Source: Mytilisepta virgata
Lineage: Eukaryota; Mollusca; Bivalvia; Mytilida; Mytilidae
Direction: 5' to 3'
DNA: 64,000 nt
Assembly (NCBI GenBank): GCA_028015205.1
Contig: CM051515.1
Location: 11,860,001-11,924,000, forward strand
Position numbers and translations under genes: made by a program. Of this stretch, positions 22,348 through 33,147 are shown one piece after another (position 1 is the stretch's first letter; each line of letters begins with the position of its first letter). The notes below the pieces were generated by a model that saw only the letters and a program-made list of their open reading frames with translations, ran no database searches and was not told the origin of the DNA.

Positions 22348-22402
22348 ATGATATGACAATAAAGGCATTATTGTCATATCATATATATATATATATATAT
22401 AT
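22302..22402. repeat. (AT)n microsatellite with an internal hairpin
   Basis: Two (TA)n tracts (about 22302 to 22344 and 22379 to 22402) flank an inverted repeat. ATATGATATGACAATAA is followed, after a five-base loop, by TTATTGTCATATCATAT. The minus-strand frame at 22180 to 22377 is microsatellite shadow. Confidence 0.9.
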
Positions 22403-22513
22403 GATTGGTTAACTCCTTTGGTAGTAAATAATTATTTTTTGAGATGACATTGCCAAATTGTCAAATTTATTCTTGCAAACTCACGATAAAGGGCAGATGT
22501 CAAACCAAGTCCT

Positions 22514-22673
22514 AAAACTGAACCTTGCCTTCACATTCTGAAAAGTGTAAATCAATTTTTATAGGAAATTCAGTTAAATTTTTTTTTCCATTTAAAACTG
22601 AACCTTGCCTTCACATTCTGAAAAGTGTAAATCAATTTTTATAGGAAATTCAGTTAAATTTTTTTTTCCATTT
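22514..22673 (+). repeat. Perfect 80-bp tandem duplication
   Basis: Two adjacent 80-bp units, starting with AAAACTGAACCTTGCCTTCA, are identical by eye. This points to a recent local duplication (or an assembly duplication). The plus frame at 22605 to 22847 runs through it and is not supported as a gene. Confidence 0.9.
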
Positions 22674-23098
22674 AATAGTGATGAAATAATTTTCGGGAAA
22701 ACCTTTATTGCTGTAGAAGTTTTGCTTTGCTTTCTTTTCTTTCTTGGCGTTCAAATATTTGTCCATATGAATGGTTATAAAATAAGACAAACTGTGCAAA
22801 AACATAGGAAACAGTCAATTTTAAAATTTTCGTTAAGAATAGTATAATAGCAAAACGTCTTAAAACATCAAATGCTAATTTATCAGATTTACAGTAGAAG
22901 TGAAATTGTACTTGAAAACATCTAAAAACGTCAGTGTTTCTTTTATTTTATCTCTTACAAAAATCAATGCACTTATTAGAAATATTTTTTCCAACTGTGA
23001 TAAACAATAAATAATGAGGAAAGACATTATTGTCGTATGTTTAATATTTTAGCTATCAAACCTAAATAAATACGTCTCTAGAGATTTAAAACGATTAC

Positions 23099-26000
23099 CT
23101 TTCTCCAGTGTCCTTGTTTTCTTTAGATAATGCTGCGATATCGTCACTTTTCTTTTTTAACATGTCTTTCTGTTCATTTATCCTACAAAATAGAGATACG
23201 ACGGTTTTGTTTACGCGTTTAATTGTTCCTATTATATTTGCCAAAGATAAAAATGCTGCAGCATTTGCCAGCTTACCATCTTGCCGATAAAATCCATCAA
23301 TTAAAATAATGACACATAAAGTAAGAAACGCAAGGTGACGTCAAGTGAGTTCATATTTGTTGAGCGTTTTTTTCCAGATCACTAAATAACGTGTCATTGA
23401 ATGATTACAGTGTTCCAATATCTAAGATGATGTTGGACCAGTTCCTACTGTCGTAACATTTCATGTGCCTTTACCGATTTGTGACTTCCACTGGATTGAC
23501 TTTGTTGAACGTCAGGACGGGTACCGTATGCGGAGCAGGAATTGCTTACCCTTCCGGAGCACCTGGGTTCACTCCTGGATTTTATAGGAGTTCGTATTTT
23601 TCATTGTTTTTTAGTTTATGGAAGAATAAGCAGTTCCTGCTCCTACTCAAGAAGGGAAAATTAACAATAGGAAAGTTGAAGTCATCACGTTTGTCATAAC
23701 GTTTTGTCTTCAAATGTCACTCATAGTCTATTTCAAGAAACAAATCTAAATATGAAGCGGACTTTGATGTATTTGAAACCACTATGTCAGTTAGAAATAA
23801 ATTTTGCAGCAACTGTACTCACTTAGAAGGACTTATTTGAAACCAGGACAACCCAAAGGGCCCATTTTAGTGTAATATAGATCATTTACAAAAGCCAATT
23901 ACAAAATAAGAAAGTTAGAACCAGGCGCTGTTGCAGCGGTTCATAGATTGTGCTCTTTACAGTTTGTTTGACTCAAATCTAAGATTTTGTCATTGCTTTT
24001 ATGATATTTGCCGCAGATGAAAATTATAATTCGGATTAGGGTTGAAAGAAGTTTTTCTAATATGCGACCGAATATCGTGCTACAATTTCATCTGACATGT
24101 TGTCTCAGACATATTTATCATATTGTGTAGAGAACCACTCTTGTTCCATTGCAAAATTGCTGGATATCTTATGTACGAAACAATTACGAACCAATTACTG
24201 ACTTTCGTCATTGCATAAAAATATTATTGCATTAGTAAATATCACTTCAGGTATTTAACTAATGCAGTACACCAACGTTATTTGGACCACAAATGACCAT
24301 ATGATTCATCCAACTGTCTTGGGTGTTCCATACAACGAAATTGCCATGATTTTAATTATAATTAACTTCGGAAACGCATGTTTTTTTTATGGACACTGCA
24401 TACAAACAACTAAGTGTTTCAATTTGACACAGATATATTTAAATAATCCATATCTGTTTGTTAAAAGTCACTCTTTTAATATTTCAAACGGTATAGCATA
24501 CACGTCTGAAAAGGGTTCTTAAAATACAGGTATATGTAACACAATAAGGAAAATTTTAAAGTGAAGTCTTCTTGTTTTGCACATACCTTTTTCGTAAGTT
24601 GTCTAATGTAATTTCGTATTCATCTTTCAGGTTTTGCATTTCTTGTAACATTTTATTTTCTTTACTCTTAAACTGCAGTTGTATCTCTGTCATTTGGTCT
24701 TTTTCTCTAATCTATATATTTGTCATAAACATATATATATATTCCACATTACCCGGAAAAGCGGGAGCACTATAATGGCGAGACACTTCATTAGTAAAAT
24801 AGTTATACATTTAGAAAAGTAAGGAGCATCACCCGCGTGCAAATCTTTGTTCTTAAATGTTTTTGGCTTAACATGTTTGGCAATTTTGACATTTGAATCT
24901 GTCTATTTTGGAGTCATTAATTTGCATGGAAACATTTGAGCAAAGCTAAATATCAACTACTTCTCTTAGAAAAAAGGCACGGAAGTAATCAGGATTTAAG
25001 GGTTTACATTGACATGGATTCCAGCTGACCATTCAAAGCTGTTTTATAAAACAAACGAGGCCTGTCTATGTTGTCATTTCACTTTCAGTTATATAGATAT
25101 CGCTTTTATTACATACTAAATTGAAGAATGTTTGCAAATCAACTTCTCAATTAATTGAAAAGTATATAGTTTGGTTAAATGTTGAGGACATCAAAGTAAA
25201 ATTCAACATGGAATATGCAAAGACTCAATAGACCGTGTTCCGTGTAAAGTCTATGAAATGATTTCATGTAATATTTAACCAACAGAACAGGTACGCGAGG
25301 TAAGTTTATGGTGAACACTAACAAAATCAAACATTGTACGTTTAATAAAAATTGATGGTATAAAATTTGGCGGTAAAGGAATAAGTTCCACACCAAGAAC
25401 ATTTGTAAAAAAATCTTCAAATGATTTTGCACTGATTGGTGCATATCCTAACGATGTCCGTAAAAATTTTGCAAAGTTTCAACGACTTGCGTTTAAAGCT
25501 GTAGGAGGAGATGATTATACAAAATTGGTACCCATTTATTGCAAAATTTGACAAGTTACACAACATGGAAAATATGGCATCATACTCCTCCGTGCCCGTA
25601 AATGAATATTGTACACTTTAACAGATCTGAGTTAAAAGCTTTAGGGGAAGTTGATTAAACATTTGTCGAAAAACACGGAAAATCTTGAGAATATTTTTTC
25701 AAATGAGATCATACTCCTTCATGCACATTATCAATATGTCTAAAAACTATCTGAAAAGTCGGACATTCGATATACAATGAGCCAGGTTTGCACTACGCGC
25801 CCCGGGTCCAAAAATGAACATCTAGTTTGTTCCATACTACATGTATGAAATTTACCTTAGGTTCTAGATTATTTATAGGGAAATTAGTTCGACACTTCGT
25901 GCGTAAGCTATTTATTACTTTTCTTGATCTTTATTCTATTGATATATCATATACACTTCAAAACATTACGATACCTTAGAAGCTGTAATAGCATCCATAT

Positions 26001-29000
26001 TTTCCTTGTTTCTTTTCTTCAACTCTGATAGTGCCCTCACCAATCTACTTTGCAAATAATCTATCTTCTTTGTTAAGACAGTGGTATATTCTTCATTTTT
26101 TATATCGGACATGTTCAATATGCAATTTATGTTTTTAAACTCCTCCATCAGTTCACTTTGTTTACTGTTTATTTCAGTTTTAAATTCCTTTTTAAACTTT
26201 TCAAGGTTTTGGATAACATCTTCTGCTGCATCAACGACTTCTTTTTCAACGAAGTCCTTCATTTGTTTTTCGTCCAATCCGTATTGATTATTTTGAGTTA
26301 CATTCTCGGCAATCACAGCTTCTTCGGCTTGCACTATGTTTAATTTGTTCTTCTGTTAACCAAATAAAGACAAACGTTGCAACTTAAAGGACTTAATACA
26401 TACATGTATGGCATTGCAAACAAGTTTTAATAATTTCTTGTAATATTTCATTTCCGCATTCCATTTATAGATATAAACAAAACACGTACATATGTCAGCA
26501 AAAAGTTTTTGTACCTATTTACAATGCCTCCTTTAATAAATCTTCTGGCAAGTTTATGATAAATCTAATTACATCTTTTTTGGTGCCAAGTGTCCTGTAC
26601 ATTATTCCAAGTAAAAGAAACAGTAACAACTCATGTATATCTCTAATTCTGACTAAAGAAAACCTAACTTTTTTATAAGGCAACTCTCACATTCCTGACA
26701 TTGTGATCAAATTAAATGTTCTTACTATGGAGGTTTTTTTTCTGCCATCAAGAATTTGAGCTGTCGGGATAATCAAGTGGATATGTCGAAAACTAGGTAT
26801 CCCATCCTTGACTCATTTTACATGAAATAAGTTGGAATATCTAGCTGTTTTATATATAACATGTCGGAATTCCTTGTTTTCTGATGCTTGCATGCTTGGA
26901 AATAAGTGGACTTGTTTCACGGAAGCTGACTTCGATGAAAGAATATTGTCTTTAACAATTTGAAAATGTCGATAAAACTTTAAAAGATGTCGACATGTTG
27001 GAATAAATTTTGCTATAAGATGTCGACATGTCGGAAGCGACTAGATACTAACCTTTTAAATTTCTATTTATAAAGTGGAAATCATTTAGATAAATAAGAC
27101 GTCGATGAATATTAGAGACATTTTTCCGGGAACGTAATGAATAAAAAAGAAAGATAGCAATTCCTGTCATTAAGATAATACGATATAGTAACTCAATGTT
27201 CTTATACAAAATAAACTGAGCACAGAAACATGTTATTCTGTGAAAAACGCATAGAATGTAGGAAAACAAAATAAATCCGAACCAGAGCCCAAGGAGCCTG
27301 TATTGCTCACCCGATATTTCCATTTGATCATTGCTACAGGACCTTGAGATTAACATCCATGCCATGTTTGGTTTCAATCCATTTAGTAACTTTCAAGAAG
27401 CCGTTTATATTTAATTCCCATAGGGTCCGATTTTAAACTTGTCCCCCACTGTCGGCCATTATAGATCAGGTTCAAAGTACATGATTTTTTGCGTCAGATG
27501 AGCTAAAAGGGGGGTCGTATATCCGAGAATTGAACAGTTCAGAAACTACATCTGATGAGAAAAAAGGGGGGAAGGGTTACTGACGTCATAAACACTAATA
27601 TATTGTGAAGAGAACAATCATTCTCTATATGCGTTAGATGATATAAAACTGACAATACATCGAAAGACACCCCCCCCCCACCACTATTTTCATTAATACT
27701 TTTTGGACCTTCATATGTGCTTCAGAATAACTATATATTTCAGCTCAAGGCTATCAATTGGTCTTCATCGCAGCGAGAAAATCCCGCACCCGGCGGCGGG
27801 CTTCAGCTGGCACCTGAACAATAATTGGACTACTTTACAAAAGAATTTGTATTTTTAAATGATGATAATGTAAGAGACACAAAATCCGTTCACCTAACAA
27901 CGACACCGAAGTCGGCATCCAAAGGTCACCTCAAGTTCTTCAACACAGTGGAAACACCCACAATTGCATGATGACAAACCCAGCTGCACAAATCAGTATA
28001 AAACACCATACAGTGTCAAATTATGTGTAAAACTGTTCTGTCCCCCTTTTTTGGTTCATCCTGATATTAACGGCAATATATGTTTGTTTTAGTTCCGAAT
28101 AACCGAGTGTGTAAATACGTTTTCCAGAGATTTTATAAAGTATATTCTTTTGAAACGTACTATTATTATTGCCCAAAATGAGCAGATTGCATAAATTTTT
28201 ATTATTCCAATTAAAAAAACAAAATGCTAGCATATATACCCGCATGTGTCATTAAAACTACGAAAACCGCGCTTGATTTATAGAACGGATCTTTTTAAAG
28301 AATTCGAACGCAAAATGTTCGTGTTTTGAAAATTCACTGAAGAACCACATTTCAATATTGCGAGGGAACTTTATACTTGAGATGAAACCCTAGCCTCATA
28401 AATGAGTATGGGGTGCTTCCTTTCAGAGAGCAAGTCTGTATTATACAACGAGAATAATACATTTAAGAAACAGACTATAACTCGCAAACTGAAAGACTGA
28501 TGTAACGACTGCATTAAAATTTCTTGATAATACGTTGAAATATGCTTTTTTATTTAAGTCTTGTATAGAAATGACACTTTTTAAAAAATATCCATTGCTA
28601 TAGAATAACAACACATAATTAGCCGTCCGTCGTTATTTCCTATATGGGCACCCCAATATGCAATGAAATTTAATAAAATTTCATATTAATTTATGGAAAT
28701 TATTATAGCACCCATAATGGTGGAAGTGTAATGGAATAATGTACAGTAACTTAAAATCTTTGTTTTCGCTGCTTTCCTTTCATGAAAATAAGCTTGAAAT
28801 CTTAATTAGCACACATTTTTAACATTCATGTTTAAAAGTTTTATTTTAGAATATTTCGAATAAAGACCCACTCGCGTTTAAAATCATTTACAAAATAGTA
28901 TAATATTGACCAATCAACAGGGAATGGGATTTTGGGGCGCTCCATTAAATAGCTGCGCCCAGTGAATCTTCTAATTGTGTATTGTAACCATCTAGTCGCT

Positions 29001-31757
29001 TCTGACATTTCGAAATCCCATAACAAACATGGCAAAGTTTATTTCAACAGGTCGACATCTTGTAAGAAAGTTTATTTTAAATGTCGAAATTTCCAAATTT
29101 TTAAAGGAAATTTCCTTTCGTGTATTTCAGAATCCTTGAAACAAGTCTACAGAAGCATCTGAAAACAAGGAAGTCCGACATGTGATATATAAAACAACTA
29201 GATATTTCAACTTATTTCATGGAAAACAACTAGGTTTCCCGGCCTGAGCTTCCATATAAATATTATCATAATTTTGCATTCAGGTGAGTAAATACTGTGC
29301 GTTTTATTTCTCCGATCTATTTCTCTAGCCATGAAAAACTGACTTGAAATGAAATTCCCCCAAAAGAAAAACCACTTATATTTTGTATGTGCACAAGTCT
29401 ACAACATATGCAGATCTGATATCACGAAATATTCATACATCATTATATACATCATTATATTTATATGTTAAATAACCTGCAACCTGAAATAACACGTTAG
29501 GATGTATTTAACATTAAAATTCGGCGATAAATTATCAGGACGACCACATTCCACATGTCGAAAAGAGTACATGTACAAGTACAGAACGAGGAGTACACAC
29601 AAGATTAAATTGTATTATACAACACTGATACCATTTTTGGTTCTTTTACCTGAATTGCATTTCTTATGTTCGACTGTCATTGCTACCGTGCAATTCTAAT
29701 GATGGATAAGTTCCTTGTCCTTTGTTTTAATACATAACTGTTGTTATTACTAAAGAGTCTGTAAGTTATTGTTGTCCTTTCTGTTATCTCAAATATAGAT
29801 TTAATCCATATACAACTTTGTTAATTTTACGTGTTAATTAACCTTTATGTTTGTTTATCAGATTGTCTAAATTAAGTTAGGTTATCTTTCTTACCATTAA
29901 ATTTACACATGCTTTGACTTCCCTCTCAGTTTGGACCTCTAGGGACGCAGCTATCGTGTTTTCTAAACAGTAACTGTTCGAATCTCTGTCAGACTGATAT
30001 GAACCATTGCTATTTTGCAAACCATTATCTTTCCAAGATTTAAATGCATCGGCAGTAGGTGTGCTGATATCCGAACATAATTTGTTAGTTTCCGGTTTCT
30101 TTATGATCTTAACAGAGACAAAAATGTGCATTCTATCAATACAATTTATTTTTCCACTAAACTGAATGATGGGCATGATTGAACATTATTTTGTTATGAA
30201 CTATCAAGTCTTACACATATAGCTTAAGAATCAAAGGCATAAACACGTGTTTTATCCAGAAGAAATAAATATAACCAATCCGCTGTTATCGAGATGTAGC
30301 TAGAGTGTGCACCAAAAGCTGTGTTACTTTTTGTAAGCGAATTAAGTGCTTCAATCTAAAATAAGTTAGTTTCGCATGTACATTAACCCCTTATCCCTTC
30401 AAATGTCGCTCTTTTATAATGATATCTTGTAATCGGTATGAGGTCGAACACAGTTTGACATGTTTACCAGTCACCAAACCGAAGTAATCAACCTACGGGT
30501 TGTATGGAAAATATGTAGTCAAGCAAACGGTTTGTATGATGTCATGCAACAGCATAAAGCATTTGACTTCTCTACACTCTTCACTACCATACAAAATTCT
30601 GAATTGAAATATCGATTGAAACAACTAGTTCATCATTGCTTTTTCAAGAAAAACGACACACATAGGTATAAATTTCTAGTTTTATGTACAGAAAATACTT
30701 ATTTCGTGAACAACCAATCTGATTCTGACAAAAAGTATTCTAAAGATGAAATTAGAAACATGTTAGATTTTTTCATAGACAACATATTTGTTGAATTTGG
30801 CGGTCGAATTATTCAACAAACAACCGGTTTTTAAAGGAAATTAACTGTGCTCCTCTCCTCGCCGATCTGTTTCTGTACTTATATGAAGCGGACTTCACTC
30901 TTGGATTTTATAGTTCGTGTTGTTCGTCTTTTTATTTTTTTAAATTTTTTTTTATAGTTTTCAGTGTTTATTTGATGTGCTTGTGGTTGTTTATTTGTCC
31001 TTCCGGGTTTGTCTCCCTCATGTATTGCGTATTTTGGTTTGCTCCTTACATGAAGGTAAATTTGTCCTCTTTAATTATATTGTATTTATATGATATATGA
31101 TGTAGCGCTATGTCTTTATAAAAAAACGGCGTATGAAGTATAGACCGACGATACCTTTTCTTTCCTCGTTTTCTGTTTTATGTTACAGCTATCATGGATC
31201 TTCTCTCGACACTCGGTCAATGTCATTAGCATGTCATCCAGATATCCGATAGTAGTTAACAATATATTTGAATTCTCAGAATCCCGAGGTTTATCACTGG
31301 ATGAGGCAGTGTCTGTGTTTCTGTTGCTGGTTTCCAACTCCGCAACCTCAGGCTCCATTTCAAATTGCGTCGCTAAAAGTCTACAGTGCTATGAAAAGTA
31401 CAATTTTGATGATTTTCACCTATAACCGTACAACTAAAAATTCTTATATTTCAAAAGTAAACTGAATTTATGTTGAAAAGAACAAACTTATTTTGATTAC
31501 TCTCTTTCATTCCACCGGAGTGAACTCATTGTACTCAGATGGATTACTATAAGACCTATGAGTTATTTAATAGAGGCATCGTTGGCGGAAAAACAGGAAG
31601 TATAAAAAAATATTCTCCGATCAACCCAGATAAGGAAAAAATATCCTTACTAAGTGTAACGTATATTTTTTGACATTTCCTTTGCAACATTATTTTCAGA
31701 AGATCACAGTTAACACAATTTGTTGCCGTTAAGTCGTTCTTGCATCTTCTCTCCCCA
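23099..31757 (-). CDS. Coiled-coil protein gene, partial, six exons
   Basis: Six minus-strand exons have consensus acceptors and donors and compatible phases: 31757..31651 (enters with one base, leaves one), 31372..31155, 30107..29895, 26352..25975, 24711..24587 and 23182..23099 (leaves two bases). Together they give 1,125 nt, about 375 residues, open throughout. The first exon has a small Cys cluster ('CKNDLTATNCVNCDLL'). The second is acidic and polar. The fourth to sixth are Lys/Glu-rich heptad-like helices ('EFKTEINSKQSELMEEFK', 'KSKENKMLQEMQNLKDEYE', 'KDMLKKKSDDIAALSKEN'). I do not recognise the family; it could be a cytoplasmic scaffold or a TRIM-like partner. The start and end exons are not found, and two transposons lie in or next to its introns. 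Confidence 0.6.
23390..23775. mobile_element. Rearranged Penelope-like RT fragment, two opposed halves
   Basis: The left half (23400 to about 23635, plus) is the element tail, beginning with GATTACAGTGTTCCAATATC and containing GGAGCACCTGGGTTCACTCC. The right half (about 23645 to 23775) is RT-coding sequence in minus orientation and matches about 11287 to 11410. The two halves therefore face each other with an inverted junction at about 23640. The frame at 23463 to 23699 crosses this junction and is not a gene. Confidence 0.75.
24820..24900 (+). repeat. V-domain-like SINE remnant
   Basis: GGAGCATCACCCGCGTGCAA and ATCTTTGTTCTTAAATG match the lead of the family seen at 7985. The core is lost. 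Confidence 0.35.
25440..25830 (+). repeat. Degenerate dispersed tandem units
   Basis: Two or three decayed units repeat a TTTCAACGACTTGCGTTTAAAGCTGTAGGAGGAGATGATT-type block ('GAGTTAAAAGCTTTAGGGGAAGTTGATT' in the next). The style matches bivalve interspersed tandem elements. It sits in an intron of the coiled-coil gene. Confidence 0.4.
27290..27480 (-). repeat. End of a bivalve tandem-repeat element
   Basis: GAGCCCAAGGAGCCTGTATTGCTCACCCG is the complement of the family terminus (GGTGAGC...ACAGGCTC...GAGCC). It is followed by CATGCCATGTTTGGTTTCAA and CCCATAGGGTCCGATTT boxes. The 109-residue minus frame at 27377 to 27048 crosses this boundary and is not called as a gene. Confidence 0.45.
27745..27820 (+). 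repeat. Dispersed repeat, GATTGGTCTTCAGCGCAGCG family
   Basis: This short copy of the block at 6445 shares CAGCGAGAAAATCCCGCACC and ends near GCACCTGAACAATAATTGGA. Confidence 0.6.
29310..29880. other. No further exon recognised
   Basis: Intronic sequence of the coiled-coil gene on the minus strand. No inverted repeat or repeat family was seen. Confidence 0.35.
30560..31068 (+). mobile_element. Penelope-like RT fragment with internal deletion
   Basis: The frame 30460 to 30834 covers RT motif A ('FDFSTLFTTIQ'), 'HHCFFKKNDTHRYKFLVL', 'SDSDKKYSKDEIRNMLDFF' and 'FGGRIIQQTTG', then breaks. Motif B continues in another frame to 'EADF'. The sequence then jumps directly into the element tail (TTGGATTTTATAGTTCGTGT), skipping the YIDD and C-terminal coding region. 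It ends near GCTCCTTACATGAAGGTAAA. It lies on the opposite strand within the coiled-coil gene. Confidence 0.8.
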
Positions 31758-32104
31758 CTGAGCAAGAAATTAAGAATAATAGATGGCATGTGTTATTTAT
31801 AACAAAGGGAACTGAATATCAACGAAAACCTTGTACCTTAAATTGGCCTACTGTTAAGTTTTTCTTCTTCAATCCGACATACAATTTCACAATTTAACTG
31901 ATGCACAAAACCCACTGAAACTAGTTTTTAGGAACTAATTGTCGTTACTGTTCTCGTAAAACACCTTGTTTATCTATACAATTCACTGTGACTAAAGCTG
32001 AATAGAATTTGTTCGGCAGTTCAAAAACTGGCGTATGACTGGCCCTTCTGGAGCCCTTGATTCACATACATGTATTGTTTTTATAGAATATCTCGTCTTT
32101 CATA

Positions 32105-32170
32105 CTTTTTAGCCCACCTGACCTAAAAGGTCATGTGAGCTATTGCCATCACTTTTCGTTCAATCTTCTT
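32105..32170 (+). repeat. Start fragment of a bivalve tandem-repeat element
   Basis: TTTTTAGCCCACCTGACCTAAAAGGTCATGTGAGC and CCATCACTTTTCG match the start signature of the elements at 37816 and 41755. The array itself is missing. Confidence 0.6.
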
Positions 32171-32893
32171 CCCCCTTTTATCTCAAGTCTTAAGTTTACA
32201 TGCGTACTCACAATGAATTTCTTCCTAGGTTATGAAAATATCTTATCTAAAGTTTGTTGAAATTTTTTATCTTACGAACTATTTTGTTATCTTTTATTTG
32301 TTAAAGAATAATAAATTATATGGTGATATTTGTAATTTAGTACAAATGATTTGAGATCAGTGTTTAAATATGTTAAATAATAAGACTAAAACCAAAAAAA
32401 AAAAAAAAACAATTATAAATAAATATATGCTAATACCAAGGAAACCCGCCCACTGCACTTAGTTGTTCACTTTTCTGGGTGACATATAACCAAAGAATTA
32501 GTCTAGTTATGTGCATGTACGTCTTTTAAGCTTATGTAGTTTTCTTAAGGGAATCAGAGATAACCAGCATCAGACATATTGGTATTATTACACATCAGAT
32601 GTTGTAAGCTGCAATTTACTTGAACGTTCGTCTTATGCAGATTCTGCAGTTAGTTTTGATGTATGTAATACGCATAATTCTTATTGCGTATGTTCATAAA
32701 AACTTACAAAACTTACATAATTTGTTTTCTTTGAAGCAGTGAATTTTCGTTATAAGAAATAAGTACAAAATAAGACACAAAACCTGTTGAATCTACAGTA
32801 CATGTTAATTGTCACAATATGTATGTGTGTTAGAATTAAATTTAGTTTGTGAAATTGTCTGGAAAATTAAGATATTATATATTCGAGAGTTTA

Positions 32894-32912
32894 GTGCAAT
32901 AAGGGGTCATCT
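32894..32912 (+). repeat. Left terminal inverted repeat
   Basis: A 19-bp repeat, identical to the complement of 34884..34902. It contains AGGGGTCATCT, a variant of the subterminal motif. Confidence 0.85.
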
Positions 32913-33033
32913 AGATTTTTCACATAGTTTTAGTTATGAGTGTCAGAAAGATGGAATTCACATATATTTTATTGTTAAAATTATTTAAGTTGTTACTTTG
33001 TAAACAATAAAACTATCATAATTAAAACCTATA

Positions 33034-33138
33034 TGGGGTTATCTGAAAGTAGATGTTGTGTTAAGTGTAATTAGGTACCATCTGGAACTGATTTGTGTTA
33101 TAAGGTGTTATCTTTAGATTATATGTCAGATAACACCT
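33034..33138. repeat. Left subterminal motif cluster
   Basis: There are four sites related to AGGTGTTATCT: 33034 (TGGGGTTATCT), 33073 (AGGTACCATCT), 33103 (exact) and 33128 (exact, inverted). The last two form a 10- to 11-bp hairpin with a 14-base loop. By analogy with other cut-and-paste elements these may be transposase-binding sites. Confidence 0.7.
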
Positions 33139-33147
33139 GCTTAAAAG

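Larger units (their letters stand above)
26785..29240. mobile_element. Element with about 260-bp inverted terminal repeats
   Basis: The block 26785 to about 27050 (CATGAAATAAGTTGGAATAT, ATATATAACATGTCGGAATT, AGATGTCGACATGTTGGAAT, GGAAGCGACTAGAT) is matched in inverted orientation by about 28990 to 29240. The arms are clearly homologous but diverged. The 1.9 kb between them has no recognised transposase and holds an inserted tandem-repeat element end (27290 to 27480). The whole lies in an intron of the coiled-coil gene. Confidence 0.65.

Noticed and set aside
22180..22377. 65-residue minus frame with IYIY repeats (also 46033..46257)
   Set aside because: It is translation of an (AT)n microsatellite.
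25175..25444. 89-residue minus frame, and a coding-like read in the adjacent frame ('SFEDFFTNVLGVELIPLPP')
   Set aside because: The adjacent frame looks protein-like, but it has no acceptor/donor pair of the phase required by the surrounding gene and overlaps a degenerate repeat. It is not supportable as an exon.
27048..27377. 109-residue minus frame with hydrophobic stretches
   Set aside because: It crosses the boundary between an element terminus and an inverted-repeat arm. It has no motif and no splice context.
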